In this document: positions 46,489 through 58,945 of the stretch, piece by piece
How positions within the stretch are numbered: the stretch's first letter is position 1
How the letters are laid out: each line of letters begins with the position of its first letter
Origin: Siphonodentalium dalli
Taxonomy: Eukaryota; Mollusca; Scaphopoda; Gadilida; Siphonodentaliidae
DNA length: 64,000 nucleotides
Direction of reading: 5' to 3'
Assembly (NCBI GenBank): GCA_032622095.1
Contig: CP136064.1
Span: forward strand, 251,538,484 to 251,602,483
Made by a program: the position numbers and the translations under genes
The notes under the pieces: model-generated
What the model was told of the DNA's origin: nothing
What the model saw: the letters and a program-made list of their open reading frames with translations, nothing else
Databases searched by the model: none

Positions 46489-47046
46489 TCTCATATATAT
46501 TTTGAAGACCTCTGTTTGTATGTATGTTTGTATGTATGTCATTTATACAAATCTACGATACTCGACCGATCGGGACGAAACTTGGTACGTGTGTGTAGTG
46601 TGACCAGACGGTGGACGTTGTCGTATTGGCGAGCCCGTGCGGCGCCCGCTTCGCGCATGCGCAGATGACATCTCGGAAACGGGTGGAGCTATCGACTTGA
46701 AATTTGCTATGTGAATGTATCTTGCCCCGGATACGAATTTTATCGGGTCGCCGAGCCCGTGCGACGCCAGCTTCGCGCATGCGCAGACGAGATATCGGAA
46801 ACGGGTGGAGCTATCGACTTGAAATTTGGTATGTGAATGTATCTTGCCCCGGATACGAACTTTATCGGGTCGCCGAGCCCGTGCGACGCCATCGTCGCGC
46901 ATGTGCAGACCAGATCTCGGAAACGGGTGGAGCTATCGACTTGAAATTTGAATTTTGAATAGCCCGGACAACGTCGGGCTGGGTAGAGCTATCGACTTGA
47001 AATTTGGTTTTTGAATAGCCCGGACAACGTCGGGCTCATCGGCTAG
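46489..47046 (+). mobile_element. Helitron-like copy D (HINE, 558 bp)
   Basis: Abuts copy C. Contains three repeat units and a partial duplication of the 3' region: the hairpin GCCCGGACAACGTCGGGC occurs at about 46962 and again just before the final CTAG (47043-47046). The first hairpin copy lacks the CTAG. Confidence 0.82.
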
Positions 47047-47148
47047 TATTATATATTTTGAACCTGAAAATTGCACAAATTCTAACATCTAGTGGTCTAA
47101 CTCCAGACAAATGCACACGACTACGGGCAATAGACCAGGACACACCAG

Positions 47149-47760
47149 GCCGACCATGGTTATTCGGCCCGGTGTGAGAAAAATTTGAAAACTAAACAAG
47201 AAAATCGCAAAATCCTAGCATCTAGACTGCAGACCTCAAGCTTTCCTAGTGTTGGAAATTTCAAACCTCATACTCTCCCTTATTTGTAAATTTTCCAACT
47301 GATGACCATTCCAGTCAACAATTTTAACCAAATGTAGTACAATATTGTTTTCTTAACCTCATTAGAAGTTGTTTATTGGCCACGGGGAGGGAGCAGGACA
47401 CACCGGGCCGACCATGGTTCGGTCCGGTGTGCGAAAATTTTGAAATCTGAACAAGAAAATCGCAAAATCATAGCATCTAGACTAGCCTCAAGCATTCATA
47501 GAGTTTGAAATTTCAAACCTGACACCCCGACTTAGGTTGGAAATTTCCAACTGATGACAATTCCAGTGACAATTTTGACCAAATGTAGAACAATATTGTT
47601 TTCTTAAATTAACTAGAAGTTTTTGACTGGCCATGGGGGAGGGATCAGGACACAAGCTTTCCAAGTGTTGGAAATTTCCAACCTGACACCCCATAAGGTT
47701 GGAAAATTTCTAACTGATGGCCATTTCAGTTCCAAATTTTTACCAAAAGAAGGAAAATAT
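47149..47760. repeat. Tandem repeat, period about 250 bp, 2-3 units
   Basis: Units start with CAGGACACA(CC) at about 47151, 47396 and 47648 and share GGAAATTTC.AACCT, CCAACTGATGAC and TTTTGACCAAATGTAG-like segments. The third unit is shortened. The first two also contain the inverted pair CCGACCATGGTT.CGG. No coding signal. Confidence 0.75.
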
Positions 47761-47929
47761 GCAAATATTGGTCCAAAAACAATAAATTCCCCCCAATAAA
47801 TTGTTTGAAAATCAAACTGCAAGAAAATTTTCAACCTATTGTTGGTGTGAGACTTCCAACTAATGTTGTGTCAGGTATGAAATTTCCAACTGTTCGACAC
47901 CCCAAACCCCCCCCCCCTGTCGCCACGTC
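47761..47929. other. Transition region
   Basis: AT-rich sequence and a C-rich run between the tandem repeat and the next Helitron-like end. Confidence 0.35.
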
Positions 47930-48178
47930 TCTGTGCTCAGCCGATCCGACTCAAATTTGGCATGTAGGCCTACTTTGATCCCGGGAACAACATGCATGGG
48001 CGGGTCCAATTTCACGTGCGACCGTGTCCTTAACCTTGACCTCGCTCATATACGCTCATGTAGGCATGTTTCTGGACCGATCGAACAACTGTTTTTTTCT
48101 TTCTCCTAATACTTTTCAATGGAGGTTATCACAAAGAAATCCCTAAATAGTCCGGACGAAGTCGGGCACATCAGCTAG
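47930..48178 (+). mobile_element. Helitron-like 3' end, family A, second copy
   Basis: Matches 45440-45687 and ends with hairpin (TCCGGACGAAGTCGGGC) and CTAG at 48175-48178, followed by T. The 5' boundary is not clear; the element may be 5'-truncated. Confidence 0.75.
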
Positions 48179-48307
48179 TAATTACTAATTTCAAACAACA
48201 ACCCAATCACCATATCGCGTATTATATTATCTCGGTTCTACGAGAGACGTCATGTGCATCATAACAATGATATATAGTTTTAATTGCACGATATAATATC
48301 ACACTCT

Positions 48308-48617
48308 TATTGATTGATTTATTTGGGTTTAACGTCGCTTTCAGCAACTAAGGCCATATCACGACATTGCCAGTTTTAGTGGTGGAGGAAATCCGCACAC
48401 TTACGGCTAATCTAACAGTGATTTCAATGGCTGGTAAACTCGTCGACCATGTGAGGCAAACCACCGGCTATCGGCGAGTAACTGGCAGCTCAACCAGATT
48501 TACGATTTCGAGTTACAAAGTCCACGCGGGAAACATGTGCATGGATTTGAACCCTTATCGTTGGAGGGCGAAACGGCTTGGAGTTGTACCCCTAACCGAT
48601 TGAGCCACCGAGGTCCC
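48308..48617 (-). mobile_element. tRNA-derived SINE
   Basis: On the minus strand the element starts GGGACCTCGGTGGCTCAA. A Pol III A box (TGGCTCAATCGG, 48596-48607) and B box (GGTTCAAATCC, 48543-48553) are spaced as in a tRNA gene, giving an internal promoter. The body follows, and the 3' end reads GCTGAAAGCGACGTTAAACC then CAAATAAATCAATCAA. That tail wording is typical of molluscan SINEs as I remember them. The tRNA part does not fold into an intact tRNA, so it is not a functional tRNA gene. Flanking target duplications are not clear. Confidence 0.8.
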
Positions 48618-50284
48618 TCATAAATTACATTTATTATATCAGCCACACATGGGTCAGCCCAATGAAAACACATATTGGTATGTAGGCCAGTCCATTCAAG
48701 CAGGGAGCAATCAACTGGCAATAGGCCACATTATTATAGAAACCTGATCAGCTGGGAATGACCCAAAACTAATCTCAGCCCAAAATTTGCATTGATCAAC
48801 ATGCAGGCATGGCATGTGAAATCTTAAATATAGAAAATTATTTATGGGTGGCTGTCTTTCTACATGCAAATAATTGTGAAATTTCATGAATGAAGATAAA
48901 ATTAGGTCTCCTCTCGTGATCTTAACATATGATATCATGGATATATAAACTGCACTTTTGAAAAAAACCTTCTATCTTACAGAAGTTCTTGGTACTGGAA
49001 ACAGCTGAACTGTTCATGCCATACAGGTATTGTAAATGGAGTTATAATTTCCAACGAGTTGACGTTTCTTATCAATTGAGTCACAATAATCGCTTGCAAC
49101 AGATTTAAAAAAGAAATTCAGACAGATTTTGAGAAAATCCTTTTTGAAATATCATATCAGGACATTTGGGCAAAACGTGCGTCTGACCCTTATAATTAAT
49201 GTTTCGGTATTTTGGCTCAAAGGTGTCATTGTCTGAGTTTACGTTGCTTGCACATCTTTATTTAAAACATACTTCCCTTTCATTTTGGATATTGTATAGA
49301 CGTTTTCTTTGCCTCCGCTCTTGCATGCCGTCTAAACAGGATGATGTGTAAATATCATATCGCCACTATTCCTGGAGCCCGCTTAGAATTTCCTGTTTAT
49401 TTATACACGATAAACAGTCGTCTGTTATATGCCATCACGTATCTGGGTTAAATCTTATAACTTTGTATCGAAAGCGGGACATAACTAAGCTCGGCAATTT
49501 TATTTCTGGTATAGTTACATAGATATCATATACAGTCAATGAAAACGCCCCTGCATTCCAATAACAGTCACTGCTTACATGACTATAAAACGATGATTGT
49601 GTTATCAAATGAACTGGCTCATGGACGAATAAGGACGATCATTCGCCTGAATACACATATGTATAACACACAGGCGTTGTACATCTCGTCGCCACTGTCT
49701 ATGTAAAAGTATTTCGGATTTACCAGTAAGTAAAGCGATTCTTACTCACGTCTGAAAAAACGAATGCCACACGCAACTGAAAAAAACCCAATACAGAGTA
49801 TGTATCACGTACGCACAATTTCTCCTAATTAAATAAGGCAATGACCTACTTGGTATCATGCCTTTAGAATGCTCAACTCACTTGACAACCAGACGCCCTT
49901 GACAACCAGACGCCCTTGGTAATGCTTGTTGTTCGGAAGACACAATCGAGGGAATATAGAACTCGCGATTTTACACTCCAAGGAAGTCAATAGGTGTTTT
50001 ATTGTCTGACAAAATTCTCGCCTCGCGCCAACCGTGACATCATCAGGCGGACACACGCACCAGAAACGTGACAATTATATAGTGCGATATAGTTCGCTCG
50101 CCGGGCGATGACCAAAATTGACACAGTTATTTTTTCAGTCTGGAAACAGATTATCAAATTCGCAGACATCTCCACGCGCACACAAATTGCCGTAAGCAGT
50201 CTCAATCTTCGTTCGATCCACACTAAGGTGATACTACACTATAATAAGACGGGTTATTCCAGTTTTAGTATGAAGAACACAATA
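48618..50284. other. No recognisable gene
   Basis: About 1.7 kb with only short open frames. One small direct repeat (CTTGACAACCAGACGCCCTT, twice near 49882-49917) is the only structure noted. Confidence 0.45.
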
Positions 50285-50955
50285 AAAGAAAATCTAATTC
50301 TGTCATCAAAAGGTCATCGTGACCCGTGCTTCCAACTCAAAGGTAATGCTTATACCCGGGAATCTATATGAAAAGTTCACAAGGGAGACGACACAATTAA
50401 AGATGGTCTATCTCTTCCGGGGCACAATTACAACAACATTAACAACAACAACAACAACAACATAATTTTTGCAAGCCGCGAGTGAAAATTCGATATTTCT
50501 TTCCAGACACCAATGAGATGTTCCAGGTATTCAAACAAAAAAATGTAGATATTCGTTTTATTGCGTGCCCTTTATTAATGTTCAATTTGCTAAATTAACT
50601 CTTATTTAATTAAATTATCAACTCTAGTTAATTAAAGCAGCAATGTATATACTGTATCTAATTAACGTCCGTGATTAAAGAGGGCGCGTTTCAACGTTTA
50701 CAAACAGGAAAGAGCCCATGCCTGAAGTTGAAACTGACAACTTGTATAATTATAAGTGGCATAATAAATTCGTCGCTTTTGATTGGCTAGTGGGCAGTGT
50801 ACACGCACTGATAATTGGGTCCACCTCGAAGTCAGCGAGCTACAGTGAACATATTGGAACCTACAGTGAAAAAACAAAACGTGATTTCACTGTAGCTCCA
50901 AACTGTTAGATACGACGATCTACGATGCGGAAATTTTCCGCTAATTTATAGGCAA
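50285..50955 (+). repeat. Dispersed repeat (partner at 27045-27730)
   Basis: Inverted relative to the copy at 27 kb, sharing the (CAA)n tract, TCTTTCCAGACA, GTTTACAAACAGG and GACGATCTACG. It contains a private direct repeat near 50840-50900 (ACAGTGAA words). Its right end lies about 160 bp before the large palindrome. Confidence 0.72.
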
Positions 50956-51674
50956 TCATATAATACAAATAGCTATTTTGTGAATACAATACAGGCAAAA
51001 CTGAATATTGGATATATTATTCTATCGTAATTTGCGGTGAAATATGTAGCTTAAATGCAATTCGCCTTGGTTAAAGACATATTATGTGCTTGTTCGGGTG
51101 CGTGAAACCGATACGAGTAGTACGTGCCACTCGTTAGGTTCAACTTTCAAATTGGGCGTAAGTGTATTTTGAGTATGTTAGTACTATAGTACTATATATT
51201 TGAGAATGGTTGATAAAATTTGGCGTAAGTATATTTACGATATTTGAGGTTCACATTGCTTTGTGGCCGTGTACAAATAAAACCAATTCATAGAACAGTA
51301 TGTGTGTATATTGTTGTTTTGTAATCTCAGCCGACTAAATAATCTCAGCTTAAGACGGCTTATGTGTTTAAAGGTTCAGACAGGCATACATCAATAATCT
51401 CGGCCGACTATTGCAGCAACCGAATAATAAGACGGTTTAAATTATTTGCGTAAAGATTCAGACACACATACAACATTTTGTGGCCAACTATTTGTTAATT
51501 TAATACAAATTTTAATATTTTTTCATGAAACTCTGTTTTGTTAATTTTATTAATCGATGTTTAGAAATAGCTTAACTAGTTTATATACCAATTATATGTG
51601 TACAGCTGTTCACTTTTAGGTATATATTCTCGACAAAAAATATATATTGTCAAAATTTGTACCACACGATACAC

Positions 51675-52100
51675 ATGATTATGGAAAATATATTCAAATA
51701 TTTATGCTTAGGCATAACATGGTTGTGGCAATTTATGGTTGGAAATGACCAACACGTATGTGGAGAACAATATAATGAAGATGACGAGCAACCAATTTCC
51801 GACTGGCCTGAGGCATTACGTTATGGAATGAATAACGACAGCGGATCAGAGAGCGGATCAGAGAGCGGATCAGAGAGCGGATCAGACAATTGGTCTTCTG
51901 AAAGTTCATATCGGGACATAGAAGCCGATTTTTGGAGTACTAGCTCACAATCATCTTTTACCTGTTCAGAATGTCACAGTTACCAACACCAGCTCGAGGA
52001 TTGGGACCTGGAAATTGAACTTATGGAGGAGTACACATATCTGTTGGACAGTGCCTATTCATCCGAAGAAATGTCTGACGATTCTGTCAACTGGGATTAA
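51675..52100 (+). CDS. Small acidic Ser/Gly/Glu-rich protein, left arm
   Basis: I do not recognise this gene. From the first ATG (51675; a second at 51681) it encodes about 141 residues. The N-terminus is hydrophobic and Trp-rich (IFKYLCLGITWLWQFMV), possibly a signal peptide or membrane anchor. The rest is strongly acidic, with a four-unit SGSE repeat (51841-51890), a Ser-rich tract, a CXXC pair (TCSECHSY) and a Glu/Asp-rich end YSSEEMSDDSVNWD. An AATAAA polyadenylation signal follows at 52155, and TATA-like sequences lie at 51580 and 51611. It sits 600 bp upstream of the ATPase gene in the same orientation, in both arms, suggesting they belong to one mobile or viral unit. This copy is open throughout; function unknown. 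Confidence 0.6.
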   Translation: MIMENIFKYLCLGITWLWQFMVGNDQHVCGEQYNEDDEQPISDWPEALRYGMNNDSGSESGSESGSESGSDNWSSESSYRDIEADFWSTSSQSSFTCSECHSYQHQLEDWDLEIELMEEYTYLLDSAYSSEEMSDDSVNWD

Positions 52101-52646
52101 AAATGAACACTTTAAATATTGTATATCCTACCATATGTGAATTATGTCATCACCAATAAATACATGTATAATCGATTATCTTTTCAATAATAATATCTCG
52201 CTGGTTTTATCGTGGTAAAAATCTTTTGTTTGACAAGAGATTTTCCACTCAATGTTTGTCACAGACCTACGTCCCCCTCCCCTCCACCCCTACCCCAACC
52301 ACCTTCACATCACTTACCCGCACCTGGTGACATGATGAAATCGATTGTGTACTGAGTTGACCTCCGGCTTCGTGCCGATTGTGTACTGAGCTGACACCGT
52401 GGATAAATTGACCAATGACTGCTATTGTATCTTTTGACAGATATGCGTGCGCAGACTCGTTTGATGTTCGCTATCGCATTACTATGTTTTAATAGCCGAG
52501 ACTTCACTTCTCGTCTGACTCTCTTACCGACAAGACATGTTGATTCCCTGTCTACACAGTGCTTCTCCGGCAGACTATTTTACCTACATAAAGTTATCAA
52601 ACATACGGACTTCTTATAGTCCACCACGTTTCCATTGTTTCTGTTC

Positions 52647-52654
52647 TATATAAA
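52647..52654 (+). promoter_or_regulatory. TATA box upstream of ATPase gene
   Basis: TATAAATA lies 47 bp before the ATG at 52701, allowing a 5' leader of only about 15-20 nt. Such a compact promoter is usual for viral or transposon genes. The same motif is present at the mirrored position in the right arm (about 58391-58398). Confidence 0.55.
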
Positions 52655-52700
52655 TATAGGTGCATAGAAGAACGCTCAATTTCACTGATTATATAGGAAA

Positions 52701-53017
52701 ATGAAGTATCAATGTGAAGAGTGCTTAAGTGTCTATGCTTGGCAAGATAGTTTGAAGCGTCATATCAAAGTTAAACACACGCCTTCAGAACAGCAACAAC
52801 AACAACAGCAACAACAACAACAGCAGCATCATCAGCCACAACAACAACAACAGCAACAACAACAACAACATCATCATCAGCCGCCACAACAGCAACAACA
52901 ACAACAACAACAACAGCAACAACAACAACAACAACACCAACAACAACAACAGCAGCAGCATCAGCCACAACAACAACAACAACAACAACAGCAATAACAA
53001 CAACATCATGAGCCACC

Positions 53018-53052
<35 letters not shown>

Positions 53053-54626
53053 TACAACACAAACAACAACAACAACAACACCAACAACAACAGCAGCATC
53101 ATCAGCCGCCACAACAACAACAACAACAACAACAGCCACAACAACACCAACAACAACAGCAACCAAGCGACATAACATCCAGCTTTGATGATCCAATGGC
53201 CAAAATCCAGGAAGATTTTATTTTCAAGCATCCATTCACGGCATGTGTAAGTGGACCGACATCTAGTGGGAAGACGTACTTCGTGAAAACCTTGCTACAA
53301 AAGTCTGCCTCAAAAATATCACCCGCACCTGACAGAATAATATGGTTTTATAAATATTGGCAGCCCCTATATGACGAAATAAAGTATACCGTCACCCCTC
53401 ATGTCAACTTTATACGAGGAATACCAGCAAACTTGGATTCTCTTATCAACCCCCGGTATAAAAATCTAGTTATACTCAATGACTTGATGCAAACTTCATC
53501 AAAAGACCAGAGAGTTAATGATTTGCATTCCGAAGGAAGTCACCATTTGAACTTATCTTTGATAAGTTTGAACCAGAATTTCTACTACAACAAAGATCCA
53601 ACGCAACGACGAAATTGTCAATATTTGGTATTGTTCAATAACCCAATCGACAAGATATTAATTTCAACATTATCAAGACAGATGTATCCTGAATATCCTC
53701 AGCGTATGGTTCGAGAGTTTTCGGAAGCGACGAGTGAACCGTACGGTTACCTACTGGTGGATTTAAAAGCCGCAACACCGGGCACATTACGTCTGCGACA
53801 GAATGTACTAAAAGAGGACACGAACCAACATATGGGTGAATGGAATGGCATGAAATACGATGACAGAGAACACCCAGATGAACAGAATGGGATGAAAAAA
53901 CATACAAAAGACACTGAGACCCAGGGTCAACAGAATGCGATGAAATACGATGACAGAGAACTCCCTGGTCAAGGCATAGCATATAATTATATTGTGCCCC
54001 AGGGTCAACATAATGGCTATTCTAAGGACATAAGGCCACCTGGTGAGCTCGATGAAATTAATAAGAAGAACCGTCAAAACATAGACATTCGAGAAGACAT
54101 GTCGTACCCTTGTAATGACTGCGGGATTTTGTTCGAAGATCATTATGATGTTCAGAGACACGTAAAAAACTGGTGTAAAAAAAATAAGTTAAAACGAAAA
54201 TTAACTGAGGACACGGATGATAGTCAGAATAAGAAAATTAAATTGAATGAAGATGAATACTTCAAAAGTTTGTGTGATGAGAGTAGAGATAAAACACATG
54301 AGGAATGGAGTGATAAAGTGGAAACGTATAAGGGAAATGGCTCGACAGAAACAGAAGCAAAAGAACAAGCTGACAAGGACCTTAAAAGTGAACACATGAG
54401 GCAATTTATGAATGGTTATGCTTGGATAATAGTAGCGTATCTGCAGCTGCACAATGGGACTCTGCACAACAGAGTCATGGATAAAGTCGACAAATATTTG
54501 AATAATGGTTATGAAGATCGTGATGCAGTGAAAATGTCAATATTAAAGTACAAACCGATGCTAGAAAAATTCATGGACGAAACAAATGACACTTCTGACG
54601 AAAGTGATGACAATTCGGACGATTAA
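52701..54626 (+). pseudogene. Zinc finger-polyQ-A32-like ATPase, left arm, damaged
   Basis: One reading frame runs from ATG 52701 to TAA 54624-54626, interrupted by one in-frame TAA at 52995 in the polyglutamine tract. Order: a C2H2 finger (CEECLSVYAWQDSLKRHIKVKH, shown only as C..C..H..H spacing: CEEC, then H-IKVK-H); about 130 residues of Gln/His; an ATPase of the A32/FtsK-HerA type with Walker A GPTSSGKT, a Walker B region LVILNDLM, and a polar sensor NQN; then a charged linker with four DDRE/GQ(H/Q)N-type repeats; a C2HC finger (CNDC..HVKNWC); and an acidic C-terminus. Family A32 proteins pump DNA into capsids of large dsDNA viruses and Polinton/adintovirus-like elements. The Walker B acid is Asn here (codon 53478-53480), whereas the right arm has Asp. 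ATG 53196, just after the polyQ, could still start an uninterrupted ATPase. AATAAA at 54632. Confidence 0.8.
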
Positions 54627-55173
54627 ATTTCAATAAACTTCATCAACATGATATTCTCGTTTTCGTTATATATCTATAAGCGGGGAGAGAGTGAGTGGAT
54701 TATTGGGAATTGTAGAGTGAGAAACGATACGTAATGATAAAAGGCGCATTAAGTGCCCGAAAATTTGAACTTTCAACCACTGCGCTTGTATTGTTAACAT
54801 TCATTCATAATGAGTGTATTGTGTCCCTTTAGAGTGTCTTGTGTTCCTTTAATATTCAAACACCAATATTGCATCACGTCCCTTGTTTCGTGTCACTTTA
54901 ACTCCTTGAGTGTATTGCCCCTTCTAATGATGTCATAGCATGGGTACATGCAAGACAGTATAACACTATGACTATGTCTGTATCTGTTGGGAAGATGTGA
55001 AATATAAATTTCAGTTCATTCGTGTAGTAATTTCGTATGAATGAAACACTCTTCATTCGTGTATTACCAACAGGAAGTAGTACTATTTTTGAAAGCAATC
55101 TCGATGTGTAAAATTTTCATTAAATTACAATAAACCAAGGGCTAAGGAGTAACAGGTTTATGGTCAAATAACC

Positions 55174-55767
55174 ACAATGTTTTATTTGCAATAATTGGAC
55201 ATTATACTCTCACGTAAATAACAAGGAGCGTTTATTCATTACCTCTCTATCACGATGAAGTTATTAAGCATCGTGTAGCACTATTTCACCAAAGGTCACA
55301 TGTTAGATGTGCACACGTATACATATGTAATATCAGACTAAACAAAGCTGTTGATATGTTTCTTTCATCTTTTATATGATGGCGCTATATGTTATATACT
55401 CGATAGACCTAGTTACCGCCTGTGCTCAATCGCACATAAGCGAAAAAAACGCTCTTTATTTAAATAACAGGGAGGCTACTCTAACACTCTTAGTTTTTCG
55501 AACAAAATAGTTATCAAATTCGATCACCAATAGAACTGTCTGTGAAACAACGATGACTTATAACAATCTTTAACTTATTTATCGATCTATGCTAGAACAT
55601 GGCCGCAACAAAATCATGACCATAACAACAAACATTACCTTAACCTTACCATTACGCATGAATATAAATTTACCATGCGTAAATATTGTCAGATTATCGT
55701 CTGATGAGCAAATCCTATGTTTACATTATACTTAATCTCAGGTATGACTAGAATTGTATCATGTGTG

Positions 55768-55803
<36 letters not shown>

Positions 55804-55911
55804 GTCATAGCGTGAAGAGCAAAATGTGATGTTTACACACTTAAGCTATGGACAAACAATACATCTCGCATCTACAGTGGAGTCTACTTCATTGTGAATT
55901 AAGTCACTCTG
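55174..55911. other. Unique spacer at the centre of the palindrome
   Basis: 738 bp not shared between the arms, AT-rich, with an (AT)n run at 55776-55800. No gene, promoter or origin-like element was recognised. Its presence means the arms cannot fold into a perfect cruciform at the centre. Confidence 0.6.
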
Positions 55912-56486
55912 GGTTATTTGACCATAAACCTGTTACACCTTAGCCCTTGGTTTATTGTAATTTAATGAAAATTTTACACATCGTGATTGCTTTCAAAAAT
56001 AGTACAACTTCCTGTTGGTAATACACGAATGAAGAGTGTTTCATTCATACGAAATTACTACACGAATGAACTGAAATTTATATTTCACATCTTCCCAACA
56101 GATACAGACATAGTCATAGTGTTATACTGTCTTGCATGTACCCATGCTATGACATCATTAGAAGGGGCAATACACTCAAGGAATTAAAGTGACACGAAAC
56201 AAGGGACGTGATGCAATATTGGTGTTTGAATATTAAAGGAACACAAGACACTCTAAAGGGACACAATACACTCATTATGAATGAATGTTAACAATACAAG
56301 CGCAGTGGTTGAAAGTTAAAATGACACAGAACAATATTTAAAGTTAAAATTTTCGGGCACTTAATGCGCCTTTTATCATTAAGTATCGTTTCTCACTCTA
56401 CAATTCCCAATAATCCACTCACTCTCTCCCCGCTTATAGATATATAACGAAAACGAGAATATCATGTTGATGAAGTTTATTGAAAT

Positions 56487-58043
56487 TTAATCGTCCGAAT
56501 TATCATCACTTTCGTCAGAAGTGTCCTTTGTTTCGTCCATGAATTTTTCTAGCATCGGTTTGTACTTTAATATTGACATTTTCACTGCATCACGATCTTC
56601 ATAACCATTATTCAAATATTTGTCCACTTTATCCATGACTCTGTTGTGCAGAGTCCCATTGTGCAGCTGCAGATACGCTAATATTGTCCAAGCATAACCA
56701 TTCATAAATTGCCTCATGTGTTCACTTTTAAGGTCCTTGTCAGCTTGTTCTTTTGCTTCTGTTTCTGTCGAGCCATTTTCCTTATACGTTTCCACTTTAT
56801 CACTCCATTCCTCATGTGTTTTATCTCTACTCTCATCACACAAACTTTTGAAGTATTCATCTTCATTCAATTTAATTTTCTTATTCTGACTATCATCCGT
56901 GTCCTCAGTTAATTTTCGTTTTAACTTATTTTCTTTACACCAGTTTTTTACGTGTCTCTGAACATCATAATGATCTTCGAACAAAAGCCTGCAGTCATTA
57001 CAAGGGTACGACATGTCTTCTCGAATGTCTATGTTTTGACGGTTCTTCTTATTAATTTCATCGAGCTCACCAGGTGGCCTTATGTCCTTAGTATAGCCAT
57101 TATGTTGACCATGGGGCACAATATAATTATATGCTATGCCTTGACCAGGGAGTTCTCTGTCATCGTATTTCATCGCATTCTGTTGACCCTGGGTCTCAGT
57201 GTCTTTTGTATGTTTTTTCATCCCATTCTGTTCATCTGGGTGTTCTCTGTCATCGTATTTCATGCCATTCCATTCACCCATATGTTGGTTCGTGTCCTCT
57301 TTTAGTACATTCTGTCGCAGACGTAATGTGTCCGGTGTTGCGGCTTTTAAATCCACAGTAGGTAACCGTACGGTTCACTCGTCGTTTCCGAAAACTCTCG
57401 AACCATACGCTGAGGACATTCAGGATACATCTGTCTTGATAATGTTGAAATTAATATCTTGTCGATTGGGTTATTGAACAATACCAAATATTGACAATTT
57501 CGTCGTTGCGTTGGATCTTTGTTGTAGTAGAAATTCTGGTTCAAACTTATCAAAGATAAGTTCAAATGGTGACTTCCTTCGGAATGCAAATCATTAACTC
57601 TCTGGTCTTTTGATGAAGTTTGCATCAAGTCATCGAGTATAACTAGATTTTTATACCGGGGGTTGATAAGAGAATCCAAGTTTGCTGGTATTCCTCGTAT
57701 AAAGTTGACATGAGGGGTGACGGTATACTTTATTTCGTCATATAGGGGCTGCCAATATTTATAAAACCATATTATTCTGTCAGGTGCGGGTGATATTTTT
57801 GAGGCAGACTTTTGTAGCAAGGTTTTCACGAAGTACGTCTTCCCACTAGATGTCGATCCACTTACACATGCCGTGAATGGATGCTTGAAAATAAAATCTT
57901 CCTGGATTTTGGCCATTGGACCATCAAAGCAGGATGTTATGTCGCTTGGTTGCTGTTGTTGTTGGTGTTGTTGTGGCTGTTGTTGTTGTTGTTGTTGTGG
58001 TGGCTGATGATGCTGCTGTTGTTGTTGTTGGTGTTGTTGTTGG

Positions 58044-58076
<33 letters not shown>

Positions 58077-58344
58077 GGCGGCTGATGCTGTTGTTGTAGC
58101 TGTTGTTGTTGTTGTTGTGGCTCATGATGCTGCTGTTGTTGTTGTTGTTGTTGGTGTTGTTGTTGTTGCTGTTGTGGCGGCTGATGATGCTGTTGTTGTT
58201 GTTGTTGCTGTTGTGGCTGATGATGCTGCTGTTGTTGTTGCTGTTGTTGTTGCTGTTCTGAAGGCGTGTGTTTAACTTTGATATGACGCTTCAACTATCT
58301 TGCCAAGCATAGACACTTAAGCACTCTTCACATTGATACTTCAT
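56487..58344 (-). pseudogene. Zinc finger-polyQ-A32-like ATPase, right arm, damaged
   Basis: This is the counterpart of the left-arm gene, with different damage. A 1-bp deletion near 58293 breaks the first zinc finger just before the second His pair. A second 1-bp deletion near 57355 breaks the frame at the end of the ATPase core (after PYGYLL), so the reading splits into 57347-58294 and 56487-57356. On the other hand the polyglutamine tract has no stop and the Walker B motif reads LVILDDLM, the expected form. The Gln/His tract also differs in length and order. The C2HC finger (CNDC..H..C) and acidic tail are kept. No protein of normal length could be made from this copy. Confidence 0.8.
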
Positions 58345-58945
58345 TTTCCTATATAATCAGTGAAATCGAGCGTTCTTCTATGCACCTATATTTATATAGA
58401 ACAGAAACAATGGAAACATGGTGGACTATAAGAAGTCCGTATGTTTGATAACTTTATGTAGGTGAAATAGTCTGCCGGAGAAGCACTGTGTAGACAGGGA
58501 ATCAACATGTCTTGTCGGTAAGAGAGTCAGACGAGAAGTGAAGTCTCGGCTATTAAAACATAGTAATGCGATAGCGAACATCAAACGAGTCTGCGCACGC
58601 ATATCTGTCAAAAGATACAATAGCAGTCATTGGTCAATTTATCCACGGTGTCAGCTCAGTACACAATCGGCACGAAGCCGGAGGTCAACTCAGTACACAA
58701 TCGATTTCATCATGTCACCAGGTGCGGGTAAGTGATGTGAAGGTGGTTGGGGTAGGGGTGGAGGGGAGGGGGACGTAGGTCTGTGACAAACATTGAGTGG
58801 AAAATCTCTTGTCAAACAAAAGATTTTTACCACGATAGAACCCAGCGAGATATTATTATTGAAAAGATAATCGATTATACATGTATTTATTGGTGATGAC
58901 ATAATTCACATATGGTAGGATATACAATATTTAAAGTGTTCATTT

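Noticed and set aside
52771-53196. Poly-Val and poly-Leu frames opposite the polyglutamine tract
   Set aside because: Antisense reading of CAA/CAG repeats.
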